Shown here: positions 45,234 to 58,592 of the stretch, one piece after another
Position numbering within the stretch: the first letter of the stretch is position 1
Layout of the letters: every line of letters begins with the position of its first letter
NCBI RefSeq assembly: GCF_000471905.2
Contig: NW_006498572.1
Span: 552,800-616,799 of the forward strand
Source: Amborella trichopoda
Lineage: Eukaryota > Streptophyta > Magnoliopsida > Amborellales > Amborellaceae
Direction: 5' to 3'
DNA: 64,000 bases
Made by a program: the position numbers and the translations under genes
The notes under the pieces: model-generated
The model's input: only the letters and a program-made list of their open reading frames with translations
What the model was told of the DNA's origin: nothing
Database searches by the model: none

Positions 45234-46348
45234 TCAAGTAAATCTAAACCCTGCGCTGCGACTTTCAAGGAAGGTTCAATGGTGGTATTACCCCCAAAAC
45301 CTGAACGCCCTCCCTCTCTTCTGCCATGCATCTTAACCTCTCTCCCTTGTCTACCGGCGCTACTCCACCACACCCTACTCCCTCCGCAACGCCACTGCTC
45401 CAGCTGCAAAATCTCTTTCCCTTCCTCTCTCTTTCATGCAAAATCTCTCGCTCTCTCTCTCTCTCTCAAGTAATTGTATGCAATTATATCTTTTTATAAT
45501 AGGTGCAATCTGCAGCACTCTCTAAACTTCCTCTCTCTTTCATGTAATACTTGTTTCTCTCTCTAAAACAGTTATGGGTTTTTGTGCTCTGCTTTCCATC
45601 TCTCTCAAGTAATTGTGTGCAAATATCTCTCTCCATAGTAGTTGTAATATTCAACTCTCTCTCACTAAACAATAGCTGCAAACTAAACTCTCTATCTCTC
45701 TTTCAGGTAATACTTGTTTCTCTCTCATAGAAATTTATACTTTGTTTGTTTCCATTATTATAAAGGATTGGGATCCTTTTAATTCTTCCAGCCTTGTTTA
45801 TGGCAGTTTAGAGCCCCAAATGAACTGGTAGTGAGAATTTTACTCCTAGTCAGTTATTTTCTTAATTTAATTGAATATTTGATACAAAATGTTGTTATAC
45901 TTATGAAAACAAGTATAATGTTCATTGAATATTTAATGTTTTGCTATACTTTATGGTTTTTCCCGACAGTTGCTTCAATGGTGGAAAAATTAATAGCTTG
46001 TGATGGTTCCATCTCTTCTTCTCTCTCTTCGATGCTCTAATTTGTCCTTGTAGCTGCTATATATGGGGTTGAAATTCTGGGTAATGGATTTTATAGATGA
46101 ATGGGAAGGGTAACTGAACTGGGTTTAGTTTTAACTCAAATGGAGATTATGGAGTTGTAATTTTAATTAATTGATGGGTGTCTCATACTCTTAACTGATG
46201 GAGACTCAACTATACATTTTATAAAAATGCATTAGATGGGTTGCAACAATAAAATCTTATTCAAAATATACATTTTACGCATTAAATAAATGAAATACAT
46301 AAGGAACGATTAAAATCAGCAGTTTCCTGCTTTCTCATTGATAGAAAT
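45234..46348. other. Intergenic, CT-rich
   Basis: No gene recognised. CT runs at 45445-45468, 45530-45545 and 45652-45720 create spurious open frames. Confidence 0.5.
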
Positions 46349-46813
46349 AAAATTCAAAATTTTCAATTTTTGGAAAGACCACAATAGAAATATTTTTCTT
46401 TCCTTTTGAGATGAGAATGTACCATGAGAATGAAAAATTACAATTTCATATACAATGACACCACCATATGTAATAGTGCGGTGCACAATTACTATTACCA
46501 AAGTTCATTTCTCTCTCTACAATTCTTCATGGTATCAGAGCCGGCAACAACCTCCTCTTCTCATGATGCATCGATCAACAATCTTAGCTCAACATACTTC
46601 TTTCCTCTGCTCATATTTCACTTTTTCTAAGCCATCATCTTCAATTTCACGCTCTCGTTGAATTTTCCACAATCTTTACAAAAACCAGATACAAAGCCAT
46701 ATTACTCCCCTAACCACTTTACCCCTTCCTCGTTCGTTTTTCCTTTGCAAATTTGCAAAGCCACATTACATCTAAGAAAGCCACGTTACTGTTGTGCGCG
46801 AAAGCTCTAAACC

Positions 46814-47712
46814 TGATGGGTTGATTTTTTACAAATAAAGTACGAGAAATAAAATATGAAACACACCACAAGAACACAAAGATTTACATGGTTCACTCCA
46901 AAAGGGCTACATCTACTAGTACGGCAAACTGAAATCCGCTATACTAATTAAAGTTACATCAAAGATTTTGGAACAAACCTCGACAAAAACACAAGTCGTG
47001 CAAATCCTTTTAAACCTGCTCTCCCAAACGACACCACTGTCGATCTCTCATCTCTATTCCATAATTAAATCATTATCAAGGACGAGAATTTTGAGAGCAA
47101 ACGAGACTTTATCTCACTAAAAGGCGAACAACTCAAAATCTCTATGGAAACCGCTTCTCTATAAAAAAACAAACCTTTCAATCTTCGAGAGTCTAAAAGA
47201 GACACCATCACAATATTTCTATCCAAATGAAGCTTTCTTCTCTTTAAAATGAGAGAAGAAAATTGCATCTTATGCACATACGGCTCTAGCTCCCTCTTTC
47301 TCTAGAAGAACCACCATTCTCATATGGTGACCCAAATAGGGCACACAAATTCTCTACACTTTCATCCCATATATATAAGATTATGAATCAATACTAAATA
47401 AGAAATTTCCTATAGATATCACATATATCTCAAAAGACCAATAGATATATCAAAGAGTTCTAATAGTTTTGGATTTCTATTTCCTTTAGGATACTTATCA
47501 ATATCAATCTCAATCCCACATAATATAAGAATATCTCAATTCTACAAAATATGATAATATCTCAATCCCATATAATATGAGAATATATCAATCAATTCCA
47601 CAAAATATGATAATATCTCAATCCACATAATTTGGAAATATTAATTTGGGAATATCTTAATCCCACAAAGATTTCCTTATGTAGGTGATTTTGGATAGCA
47701 CCAAATCCAACA
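46814..47712 (-). repeat. Candidate solo LTR
   Basis: On the minus strand it begins tgttggatttggtgc and ends caacccatca (TG...CA). It contains the ggttcactcc-type block common in plant LTRs and four tandem-like tatgagaatatctcaat blocks (47520-47650). No matching 5-bp target duplication. It lies in the leader of the copia element at 46349. Confidence 0.35.
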
Positions 47713-48379
47713 GTTACTCTTCACGATTTTTGCAAAACCAGTTGTAAAAAAGGTGAAGTTAGAACCTCTAACCACATTTAACTCATTGGATTGTTGGTTT
47801 TCAGCCTTTCACCTTGAGATCGTTCCCCTACAGTAAGTCCCTCTCTCACTCTAACTCCATACTCCCATTACAATCAAGTTTCTCTCATCGTCAAAGCCTC
47901 TCATTGTCTTTGTTGACATTATCTCTTCATTACTTTCTGGCTTATACGTTCCCCATATTCGTCTTAACCCACTCTCTTACACAATCTCTAAACCCACTCT
48001 CTATTATCCTCTCTCAGCCAATCCATATATAATGAGATACCTGTTCGCTTAATGACCACTTCGTTGTCAATATCCATGTATCCACATCCCTCTACGCTAA
48101 ATATAAGAAACTTTATGTTTATTAAGTTGACATAAAACAACTATCTATTATGGGAAACTTAAATGCTCTCTCTTATTAAGAGTCAGGAATGTTTTGGATT
48201 CATTAATGGTGATTGACATACATCAAGTTAAAATATTTCTTATCTTAATGGTGAGAGTGAAATTGAAAACCCAAATACAAATCATGGCTAAAGTCCGATT
48301 CACTTCTTAAAGCCCAGATTAGGAACATTATCAGAAGAGTGTCGTAGACTTGTTGTTGGGCTCAAGATTTTTGCTGAAG

Positions 48380-50890
48380 ATTGAAAATGCTTGAAGAATG
48401 CCTATGTAGGTAATATTCAAGCTAAGGAGTTCCAACTTATCCAGCAACTCCAACTCTGCAAGTATCAAAATACATATGCAAATTCAATAGTATTTGTGAA
48501 GATTTGGTGGCTATCTGAAAACCTATACCATATGAAAATAAGGTATTTTGGCTTCTTAATGGACTTAGTCTAAAATATGAGAGTTTTCCTACCACTTTGC
48601 TTAAGCCTTTTATTTCTTAATGGACTTGGTCCAAAATATGAGAGTTTTGCTACCAGTTTGCTTAAACCTTTTATTCATTTATATTATGAAATTATATATC
48701 TATTTGACAATTATGAGATTAGGAATCAGCCTCATGTTTTTTAGGAACACTTAGATTCAAATCAAAATATGATCTTTGTTGGACAAGAAATTTTTTTTTG
48801 GACCCAACAAAGATAACTAGAATTACAGAGGTAATGGGAGAAACATCTTTGGTGGTGAACATTTCTTCAACTCTCGAAGATGTGGGTTTGTTCAAACTAG
48901 TTAGATCAGTAATGTGGGTCGTGTGGTGCCCCACAAAAATCAAGAAAGTGGAGATACGATTCCTATGCGACACATGGATCAAGGCTTCCAACAAGATTCC
49001 CAAATAAAACAGCTAACTCATATACCTTGAGAAAAGTGTCAAATTTGTAGGAAACTTTGAGATATTGCATTGAAGTGTTGGCATTAATTCAAGCGCACAT
49101 ACCAAGCAAAAGATATTCCTTAAGCCCTTCCTACATTAACTAGAACTGAATCATGAAACTCAGAATGGTTCTCGAACATAGCTGCCTCCACTCATATGAC
49201 AGGAGATCCAGGTAAGTTGCAAAATCTTCATACCTATAAAGATATAGATACAATTATGATTGGGAATGGTCAACAATTAACTATTTCACATGTCGATGAT
49301 GCAAATATTGCTATTGGGTCAAGAAAGTTCAATATTTATAATTTTCTTTTTGTGCCTAAAATGACAAACAACTTGTTATTTGTTAGTCAATTTACAACAA
49401 ATTTCCTTGTATTTTTTAGTTCTCATCAAGCGTTTTCTGATTCATAAAATGAGCATATGGAGAACACTTGCCAATGGAAGTAAAAAGGGAGGATTGTATA
49501 TATTTGAAGAACTGAAACAAGCCTTATTCTCTAATTGGAATAAAAGAACATCAAACGATTTGCGGCATCAACGTCTTGGACATCCTCAAAATAAAATTGG
49601 TCGTTACGTATAACCTAAATAGTTGATTAAAGTTGATGCATAGAATAAATCTCATTATGTTTGTGTTAATAAGAGTTATTTATTTTATGTTGTGTTTGTT
49701 GATGATTATACTCGCTTTACTTTGATTTATCCTTTGAAACGAAAATTTGACGTTTTTGCTGCATTCATGAAATTTCATCCTATAGTTGAATGGAGGTTCG
49801 ATAAAATGCTTTCTTGCATGGCTTTTTTAAGAAACCTATATTTATGGACTAACCTACTGGATTTGTGAGCTCAAAATATCTAAATCATGTTTGTAAATTA
49901 AAAAGAGCTTTATATGGTATCAAAACAAGTACCTCGGACCTGGTTTAATCGATTTAGTGCTTATTTATTGTCATTGGGGTTTTATTGCATAATAGCTTAT
50001 TCATCTCTATTTGTTTCTCGCACTATTCAAGGCACTATTATCATTATCCTTTATGTTGACGATATTATTGTTACCGTTGATAATTCAGATTTTCTAGAAT
50101 GGTTCATTTCCTAACTTGGAAGAGAATTTATAGTGAAAGATCATAGACATTTGCACTACTTTCTTGGCATAAAGGTATCTTATTGTTTAGGTTGGATTTT
50201 TCTATCATAAGAAAATATGCATGCGATCTTCTAGATCGTGCTCAGATGCTTGATGTCAAACCTATTTCAACATCAATGGCAATTAAGAATAATATTAATG
50301 GGAATTCTGATCCATTTCCTAATCCAACAATTTTTCGGGGAGTATTATTGGTGCACTCTAATATATTAGTATAACACTGCCTGACATTTCTCATAGTATG
50401 AATATAATGTGTTAATTTATGCATCCCCCTACAATTGCACATTTTCAATCTCAATGGTGCATAATCTTGTGGTATAAGAATCTTATCTGCTAGTTCCCTC
50501 GAGTTATATGTCTTTTCTGATGCAGATTGGGCTGGGTGTCCAACCACTCATTATTCAATCGCTGGTTTCCGTACATATCTTGATTCCAACTGCATATCTT
50601 GGAGTACTAAGAAACAGTCGACTGTGGCTTGTTTAAGTGCTGAAGTGGAATACCGATTTATGACATCTACTATTGTAGAATTGACATGGCTTTCTTTTAT
50701 TCTTCATGATATTGGGTTTCCTCTTCCTCAACCACAAACATTTTTTTGTGATAATATTAGTGTTATCTACATGATAGTTAATCACGTTTTTCATGTACGG
50801 ACAAAACATATTGAGTTAGACTATCATTTTGTGGGTGAAAATGTTACTACTGAATTACTTATCACTCGATTTATTTCCTCTCACAAATAA
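48380..50890 (+). pseudogene. Copia gag-pol remnant with integrase deletion
   Basis: Gag: KEFQLIQQLQLCK-like and KVFWLLNGLS (48410-48580). Protease and gag-pre-integrase: TGDPGKLQNLHTYKDID, MIGNGQQLTISHVD, NNLLFVSQF (49196-49400), DLRHQRLGHPQ (49559). Integrase start: VFVDDYTRFTLIYPLKRK (about 49690-49745), then a jump to RT IKQVPRTWFNRFSAYLL-like and the catalytic YVDDIIVT (50055-50080). RNase H: STKKQSTVACLSAEVEYRF and VRTKHIELDYHFV (50607-50835). Most of integrase and the RT N-terminus are gone. Confidence 0.85.
48553..48674. repeat. 61-bp tandem duplication in copia gag
   Basis: 48553-48613 and 48614-48674 are near-identical (ttcttaatggacttagtc... and ttcttaatggacttggtc...). The repeat covers the conserved gag sequence after FWLLNGL. 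Confidence 0.9.
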
Positions 50891-51907
50891 GTATATGATA
50901 TATTCACCATGCCATGAGAAGCTTTTCAAGATCTTTGCTTCAAACTCGAGCTTCAAATGTCTCCTCAGTTGAATTTGAGGGGGAGTAAAAAACCAAAATT
51001 CAAAAATTCCATTTTTTGGAAAGGTTATAGTAGAACTATAGCTCTTGCCTTTTAAGAGGATAATGTAACAAGATAGGAAAGTGTATATAGCATTTAACAA
51101 GATAGGAAAGTATAATACGCTATTGTATTACCATTATATATACAATAAAAGAACCACCACTCGTAATAGTGTGGGGCACAATTATTATCAATAAAGCTCC
51201 TTTATCTCTCTCAATCAATTAAATACATAAGGGTGTGGTTTCCATAAGGTTGCAACCTTAAGCAATCCATTTAAGGCGCACCTTCAAATTTTATCATGAT
51301 ATATAATTTTGATGAAAATATTATTTGAGATTATCTCAAAATCTATTTTGAACTCTAATTATAAAATGTTAAACTCCAAAAATAATTAAAATCAAGTAGA
51401 TTTATAAACATATAAAAATCTTGAAAATGGATGATCTAGATAATGTGTTATAAGATGCACCATTTTTGGGACTCAAAATTTTTTTTTTTTCATAGTCATA
51501 CATCTCGATGTCGATATGATCAATTAGAGGACGTTTCAAAATTAAAAGAATCTTTATCGATGGATGTTTGATATGCATCTGTAGTTCTACATTTTAAGGT
51601 TACAACCTTATATAAACTTTTCCCAATACATAATGGATGGTTAAAACTGGTAGTTTCCTGCTTTCATACTATCAAACAAGTAAAATAGCAGCAGCACCGT
51701 TTATCAAACAAGGTTATCAGCTTTCAGGTTACTAATTTTTATTTTCCATAGGGATTTCCTTGGAAGATGTATTGTTTAATATTGGGTAAAATAGAGTATT
51801 TTCTCAATGTAATATATATTTTTGGACATTTGATACCCTTATCATATATTGTAGTAACTTTTTTGTCTAGGGATATTTTAGGTAATTAATCAAAGATAAA
51901 ATAGAAA

Positions 51908-52393
51908 GGGAAAGTTTTCTATACTTTCCCTTCAGCATAGAAGATCTATGCTTCCCTTGCCATCCAGCCGTCCAATTTTGATCAAGAGAGCCACTCATCG
52001 TTTGATCTTAGATCCGACGTCCCAAAGTATTTTATTTTTAGTTTTTTCTTTTATACAAATTGTACGAATATGAAATTTGGTATATGCCATCTTCTCATTG
52101 GGGTGCACCTATAAAAAATATTAAAAATATTTTTTCGATAAAATATAATGACCAAAATACCCCATGAAATTTTCAAAGGTATGTTGGTCATTTTATTTTA
52201 CTGGAAATATTATTTTTATATTTTTTGCTAGTTCGAGTTTAATAGAGGATTGGACGAAAAAAATTAAAAATAAAATAATGTAGAGACATGACATTGTGAT
52301 TGGGGCAATCTTAGCCCTTCATTCAGAATGGACAGTTCGATGAAGGGAAGTATATAAGTTTTATGTTGTAGGGAAAGCATAGAAAGCTTGCCC
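51908..52393. mobile_element. Non-autonomous Mutator-like element (MITE)
   Basis: The left end gggaaagttttctatacttt and the inverse of the right end gggcaagctttctatgcttt are long terminal inverted repeats continuing for about 60 bp. The flanks aaatagaaa (51899-51907) and aaataggaa (52394-52402) form a 9-bp target duplication with one mismatch, the MULE hallmark. It is 486 bp without coding sequence. A central hairpin, gaccaaaataccc/ggtatgttggtc, resembles the one at 5600-5645. Confidence 0.8.
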
Positions 52394-52410
52394 AAATAGG
52401 AATTTTTGAT

Positions 52411-52536
52411 ACAATAAAATCATTTATTAATTATAGGGGATAATGCCATCATCCACATGAGACATGATAACACACAATAAAATCATTTATTAATTATAGG
52501 GGATAATGCCATCATCCAAATGAGACATAATAACAC
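52411..52536. repeat. 63-bp tandem duplication
   Basis: 52411-52473 and 52474-52536 differ by about two bases (acaataaaatcatttattaa...). It lies just right of the Mutator-like MITE. Confidence 0.95.
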
Positions 52537-52539
52537 ACA

Positions 52540-54915
52540 TATGCAGCATTCATTATTACTAATTTCTTAGATACTTATCTATATCCTTTCTAGTGATCCA
52601 AAATTCTATTACTAGAAAAAAAATTATTTCAAAATACATGCAATAAATATCAATAAATATTGAGTACATTAAGGAAATACTCCGCAAGTAGAGTACCTAT
52701 ATTTTTTTAATATTTTCTACAAATAAAGTTAAAGTGCTACTTCCTTTAGAGCTAAATGGCTAAAGAATTGATGAAATTAATTTCATTATTTAGTGGTCTT
52801 GCATGTCTATTTATTTATTAATAAAAGTATGCCTATAAATTTTTTTTAATATATAAATAAAATCTTTTTTCTTTATAACTTAGAGAGAGAACATTTTTAA
52901 TTAATTTACATGAGAAAAATATGGCCCGAGGGTTTACCACTGCTTACACCGCTGCTTACACCGCTGCCTTCCCAAAGCAAACAAAATAAAAGGAGCAACT
53001 CGCCGGGAGAAAACCGAAACTTGGGGAAAATTTCGGTGAGGTTAGTTTGAACGTCCATTGACTAGATCAGTTTGGGTGTGACTTTCAAGGCCTCCTAGCA
53101 TCTTGTATAGGTAATCTATTGAATTATACCGCTTATTAAAAATAAAATTTTGATTTCTTCTAGAAAAATATTTATTTAAAAGATGATGTTAAATTATATT
53201 AATAAAATATTTCTAAAAAATCTTTTATAGGAGAGAGTTGAAGCATAGCATACACATGCAAGAGCAGACATAATTTTCCCTTCCTTACCTATCCTTATCC
53301 TTCCTAGCTTTGAGACGTGACATAAACAATGAAGTCACTTTTGATTTTTTTCATAAAAGGACCAAACTTTGCATTTAAACACATTAGACTTATTATTATT
53401 TTAATAATTTTTTAAAGGGTATGTTATTTTTTAATATTATTTTTTAAAAATTAAATTTATATGAAAAGTGGATTGATTATCCAATTAAGTTGAAAACATA
53501 TTTATTAGTCGAAATTTTATTTAAGTAATATCATTAATTCATATAAAAATCAAGTATGAACTGTAACTAAATCTAGTTTTAATAAAAAATTCAATAGTCA
53601 TTTATATTTTCAATATCTATAGGATAATTAGTAATTTTGCCACCCAAGTTCCTAAAAATCAAAAGTAATTACAAAAAAAGCCAAAATTATTATTTTAAGT
53701 AAAATGTTTAACTTTAAATATTTTTATTTATAATATCACCTCAGAAATATAATCATGAAATTTGTTTCTTCTATTTTAAATTTTTTGTGGTCCATGAATA
53801 ATGATAATTATTTTTTGTGTACATAAAAAATATATATATATTTTTTGGGCAGGACAACAGCAGAAAGACATTATATATATATATATAGTTTATGTAGAAA
53901 TTTCAAAAAACAAAAAATTCCTTAAATTTTTTTTGTCAAATATTTTTTTGAACACAAATATAAATAATAACATTGCACAATCGATAACCCAAACATGTGT
54001 GAAGCATGTGCCCTTTGCTATTTTTATCTATTTGCAACTATTCTAACTCACGATCATTGCAGTAAATTAAAAATTATAGGTAGACTATTAGTAGTTCATC
54101 TTTATTTCGATAAATTTTTGTTTTCTTTTTTTTTTAACTTAAATTCTAAGTCTCAAAACCATAATCTATTATTATAGAGTCGACTAGGGGTTCAACGTTC
54201 CTTGAAGATGTTTTCACTGTTCACTAAAAAAAATAAACACGGGAAACGTTCGGTAATTGAACTCATGAAATTAGAAGTTTGCTTCCTGATGTCACAAATA
54301 TTCCTCATCAAATATATCCCTTTGTACTTGATGTATTTTAGGTGTTTTATTAATGAAAACGGAGAGGGGACCAACTTTTCCTGTTGATTTATTCTAAAAA
54401 AAGAAAAAAAAAAATAATAATAAAATCTTTCCTAAAAAGACTTTAATAGAAAGTAGTGTTTCAGGTGCAGTTGCACCTATCTCTCTCTCACCAAACACCC
54501 CAACAAGATATCTAACAACATGTATTTAAAAAAGGCCAAAGAAGATCGATGCTACATGAGGCTTGTACAACCTTAATATTTAAAGTCAGACCACTAAGGA
54601 CATTATAGAGATCCATAGCTTCCATTTGGGACCTTTTTGAACTCTTGGCAGAGTTACGGATCATCTGCACCATCAGTGACAGGCCGCCAACGGTGAATAT
54701 TTCCCTTTAGAAATTTATGGCAAGAATTTTTGTTGGTTAACATGTGGTAGAGGTCCTAATATTGGAAAGTGAAAGCTGAAAACATATGGCTAGATCCCTA
54801 AGAGTAGAAGAAGATGTACTATGATCTATATGGTCCAATAAAAGGTATGGTAAATAAGTGTGATCACCATTCAATCAACAGAAGGTTGGTAAAGGGCAGC
54901 ATGACCTTCTATGTT
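52540..54915. other. AT-rich intergenic stretch
   Basis: No gene recognised. A/T runs and (TA)n at 53829-53840 and 53872-53887. A minus-strand stretch at about 54705-54560 is open for some 50 codons (GGLSLMVQMIRNSAKSSK and on), but I cannot assign it. Confidence 0.4.
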
Positions 54916-55398
54916 TGATGCCGCCATGCCCCTTTGTGACTGGGCCAAAGAAGGGTTGCAGAACCCAAAAGGGAAAGAAAGGGCAATGACGTAATAAGGA
55001 GAAATTATTAGGATGATTTTAATTATTCTTTTGTTTAGAGAGTGCACAGGGATAATTAGTAGGGCGACTTTAGAGGTTATCTTTATAAACAATAACCAAC
55101 TTGAGAGGTCTTGTTTGGGTAAAACATGAGAGGAAAACATGGCTATCTAAAAGCCCATGAATATGAGAGAGAGAAAATAAAGATAGGTGTAGAGAGAAGC
55201 TTTTTATTAGTTATCTTATTTTAATCTATTTAAAGGGACATCTCCTTTCATTGTAAAACAGTCTATGAATTGAATAAAAATTGGTCTATTGAAAGAAATT
55301 GTTTTGGGGGTGGATTCCCTTGCAAACCTTTGAGAGATGGTATTTTTTTCTCAACCTTGTTTTTTTTTATTGTCAATTTTCTTGTTTTATTCTCTCCC
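54916..55398 (+). repeat. 5' LTR of Ty3-gypsy element
   Basis: Shares with the right LTR the blocks gtgactgggccaaa, gggaaagaaagggcaatga, gataggtgtagagagaagct and ttgttttgggggtggattcc. It is about 55 bp shorter than the right LTR because of indels in the middle. Confidence 0.85.
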
Positions 55399-55416
55399 TG
55401 TACCAATTGGTATCCG

Positions 55417-56360
55417 ATGGCTTCACAAGAGACACCCCTCGATGGATTAAAGGTATTGACTGGATTAGTTCAAGCCCTGGCAGAGAGAGTAGACCAATTC
55501 ATGCATGTAGCTGTGAAAGTCGATGAGCTTACGCAAAGGTTCACTCAACTTCAGAATGGAAGGAATTCGGAGACCGGCGTTGGAACTTAAGGTAACAGAG
55601 ATGAAAGATGCATGCATCTTGTTCCTAACCAACCTCTGGTGGCCCAGGTTAATAACGAATTTAATGAACGAATTCTTCAGTTGTTGGAAAGATATTGCAG
55701 ATCACAAAAAAGTAAAATTAATAACCACAAAATTTTCTGGCCATGCATTGGTTTGGTAGGATGATTTGCAATAGGATCGTCTTCGACAAGGCAAGGAAAA
55801 GATTAATTCGTGGGAAAAGATGAAGACGAATATGCGCCAAAAATTTTTACTAGTAAATTATGTCCGAACTTTGTACCAAAGGTGTCAAAACCTCAAGCAA
55901 GGTGAAAAGTCTGTAAGTGACTATACTGAAGAGTTCTATATTTTGACATCTAGGGCAAATTTACATGAGTATGAAGATCAAAAAATAAGTCGTTACTTGA
56001 ATGGGCTAAATCAAGGCATTCAGAATGAATTGGCCTTCAAAGATGTCTATAAGATGTCTGATGCCTATACTTTGGCCCGCAAAGCAGATGAATCAATCAA
56101 TTTGGGCCTTGGGACAAATAGCTCCGTGACAAGAGGCTCTACTTCAATACAGGGCAGCAAGTTTTTTAACCTTTAAAAGACCACCTATAGTGCGTGGAAA
56201 TCAAACCTCTCATAATTTCCCAACTAGGCCAGACCCTAATATGGGGAGAGGTGGTGTTGGGAGAGGGTTGGGCAATATATTAATATACTAAAACACTTTG
56301 TGATAATACACAAATAATGTGTTTCAAGTGCCAACAACCTGGACATATGACATTCAATTG
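55417..56360 (+). pseudogene. Gypsy gag with zinc knuckle
   Basis: Starts MASQETPLDGLKVLTGL. It has the retrotransposon gag core YQRCQNLKQGEKSVSDYTEE, FYILTSRANLHE and ARKADESINLG (55850-56105), then the CCHC knuckle CFKCQQPGHMTFNC at 56315-56356. Frameshifts and stops (after ETGVGT at 55588, after HALVW near 55758, after SKFFNL at 56176) break it. Confidence 0.88.
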
Positions 56361-57062
56361 CCCCTCACGTCAACTCTTTGTCAAAGTTAATTTGGCTGAA
56401 GAAAATTGTGAAGAAAAAGTTGATGAAGGATACACTTATGAAGGCCAAGGTGATATTGGGACGAGCCAGTCTTACTGGGCCTTTCAAAGGTGAAGTGGAT
56501 GATTTGTATGGAGATGAAAAGGGTGAAGTCTTAGTTGTCCAGTGAACTATGTTATCAACCCCAATACCTAACAAGGATGAGAAGTGGCTGCGACATAATA
56601 TTTTTCAAACAATTTGCACATCAAGAGGCATACAGTATTAATTGATGGTGGCAGCAGTGATAACATTGGGTCTTAAAAGGTGATGTCTAAACTTCAATTG
56701 AAGGAACATAAACACCCATGCCCATATCACATCCAGTGGTTCAAGAAAGGAGGTGAGGTACCAATTCTTACTCGTTGTTTAATCTTTTTTTCCGTTGGTG
56801 CTAATTATAAAGATAAAGTGTAGTGTGATGTAGCACCTATGGATGCATGCCACATATTACTTGGTAGACCAGGGCTTTATGATCATGATATGGTGCATAA
56901 AACTAGGCCAAACACTTATTCTTTTGCTAAAGATGGTATTAATGTAGTACTCCACCCTATGAAGCAACTTCTTAAACCTAAATCCACTAAAGAGGAGGGT
57001 TCAAAGTTGCTTAATGTTCAAAAATTAAAAGGGGATAACAAAGATATGGATGTGATTTATGT
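56267..57062 (+). repeat. Gag-protease duplication, copy 1
   Basis: 796 bp covering the zinc knuckle and the protease-like region. LIDGGSSDNIGS carries the active-site Asp in the DGGS form used by this element group; MDACHILLGRPGLYDHD follows. It matches 58593-59387, differing at about four bases plus one 1-bp indel. Both copies share the same stops (GS*KVMS and KV*CDV). Copy 1 ends abruptly at 57062 where the host gene fragment begins. Confidence 0.95.
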
Positions 57063-58592
57063 TCATAAGATACTTGGTATCAGATTATTCTAGGGCAAAA
57101 GTGTGGAGTGGTGGGTACTTGTCCTTTGCGTTGTGGTATGTGTTCCCTTTTATACATAACTCTCTCTCCCTCTCTCTCTCAGTACTTGCTCACATATGTA
57201 TACATGTGTTGTTTTTTATGTATGTGTATGTCCTCTGGTTGTGGGAAACATGCCTACTTTCTGTCATTTTTTGTTCTTTTTTAACTGTTCCATAATTGGG
57301 TTATTTTTTATGTTCTTTCTCTCTCTGTCAGTTTTATCTTTTTTGAATTCTTCAATGGGGCTCTCAATTGCAGGGATGCTCGTACAAGGGATCTTTTAAA
57401 AGTTTTTGGAGTGGATGGGCAGGCTGAGGTTCGTGTAGACATATCATCGGCACAGGAGTCTACCTTAGAAGATGAGATGAAGGTGAAGTTTGTATCAGTC
57501 GCAAAGAAGGAAAAAACCCAAGGCTCCCTCAGTTTCTTCCAACGCTCACGTAATGCTTTGATGGGAGCAGCTGATGCTGTTCGCAGAGTTGCTGTTAAGG
57601 GTACATTTGGTGACGACAGTCGGAGAACTGAGGCAATTGTGGCATCCATGGATGGCATGATTTGGACTGGCTGTGCAAATGGTGCACTTGTGCAATGGGA
57701 TGGCAATGGCAATCGTTTGCAAGAGTTCCACTACCACTCTTCTCCTGTTCAATGCCTTTGTGCTTTTGGAATGAGATTGTGGATAGGTTATGCTAATGGT
57801 ACTATACAGGTAGTGGATCTTGAGGGTAAACTATTGGGGGGTTGGGTGGCTCATAGTTGTGGGGTTACAAAGATGGTGGTTGGGGGTGGTTTTGTCTTCA
57901 CTTTGGCTAGTCATGGGGGCATTCGTGCTTGGAACATGACATCTCCAGGGCCTCTTGATGATATATTGAGCACCGAATTGGCTCTAAAGGAACTTGTTTA
58001 TACGAAACGAGAAACACTTAAAATATTGGTTGGGACATGGAATGTGGGTCAGGAAAGAGCCTCTCATGATTCTCTCATAGCGTGGCTTGGTTCTTCGGCA
58101 TCGGATGTTGGTATTGTGGTTGTGGGGTTGCAGGAAGTGGAAATGGGTGCCGGTTTCCTTGCAATGGCAGCAGCGAAAGAAACTGTAAGATCATCGGTTC
58201 TATTTTACTATTGAATCTCTTACATTGCCATTGATTTGTTTTAAACTCACTCTACCATTTTCTTTGCTTTGTTTGTTTTAGCAAGGGTCCTTTGAGTAAA
58301 TTTGAGTGGCACATCTTGCTACTAAATTTAGTAAAAGCTATTACTAAGCTCATATCATTCATCCAGATGTTAGGAAATGCACCCTATAAATAAGATGGCA
58401 TCAATGTGAAAGAGTTAACCATAGTTTATTATAAACTTAAGGAACTTAAGTTTGCTTCCCTGCTCTGCTGCTGGGTAGCACACTTTATCATCAGCAGACC
58501 AAATCGAATACAAAAAACTTCGCAAAGAGGTGGCTCTATTTCAGAATCTATCAATAAATAAATTAACTTAATACTAACTACTATTGTATTCA
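57063..58592 (+). pseudogene. FRA3-like: Fragment of a WD40/inositol-polyphosphate 5-phosphatase gene (FRA3 type)
   Basis: This is a genomic fragment with introns. A truncated exon (57063-57135) encodes IRYLVSDYSRAKVWSGGYLS then FALW; a 238-nt intron (gtatgt...ttgcag) follows. A full 811-nt exon (57374-58184) encodes [76 protein letters not shown], then [16 protein letters not shown] and [14 protein letters not shown] before donor gtaaga. The family joins WD40 repeats to a phosphatase that removes the 5-phosphate of inositol phosphates and phosphoinositides; GTWNVGQ is the first phosphatase motif. All 270 codons are open. The rest of the phosphatase domain and the upstream WD40 repeats are absent, and the first exon is cut mid-way. 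I therefore call it a captured fragment, not a gene. Confidence 0.9.

Larger units (their letters stand above)
46349..51221 (+). mobile_element. Ty1-copia retrotransposon, internally deleted
   Basis: The 5' LTR (about 46349-46529) is followed at once by the primer-binding site tggtatcagagcc, complementary to initiator tRNA-Met. A polypurine tract ttgagggggagta precedes the 3' LTR (about 50986-51221). The LTRs share aaaattcaaaa, tttttggaaag and gcacaattattat; the right one carries an extra 45 bp or so with a repeated aacaagataggaaagt. Gag, protease, a small piece of integrase, RT and RNase H remain, all broken. Confidence 0.8.

Noticed and set aside
46530..46542. tRNA-like sequence tggtatcagagcc
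   Set aside because: It is a retrotransposon primer-binding site next to an LTR, not a tRNA gene; no cloverleaf around it.
54560..54705. Open minus-strand stretch GGLSLMVQMIRNSAKSSK
   Set aside because: About 50 codons without splice support or a recognised family; could be chance.
57411..58214. Functional 5-phosphatase gene
   Set aside because: Only one full and one partial exon are present; the upstream exon is cut mid-way at the duplication boundary and the rest of the phosphatase domain is missing nearby.
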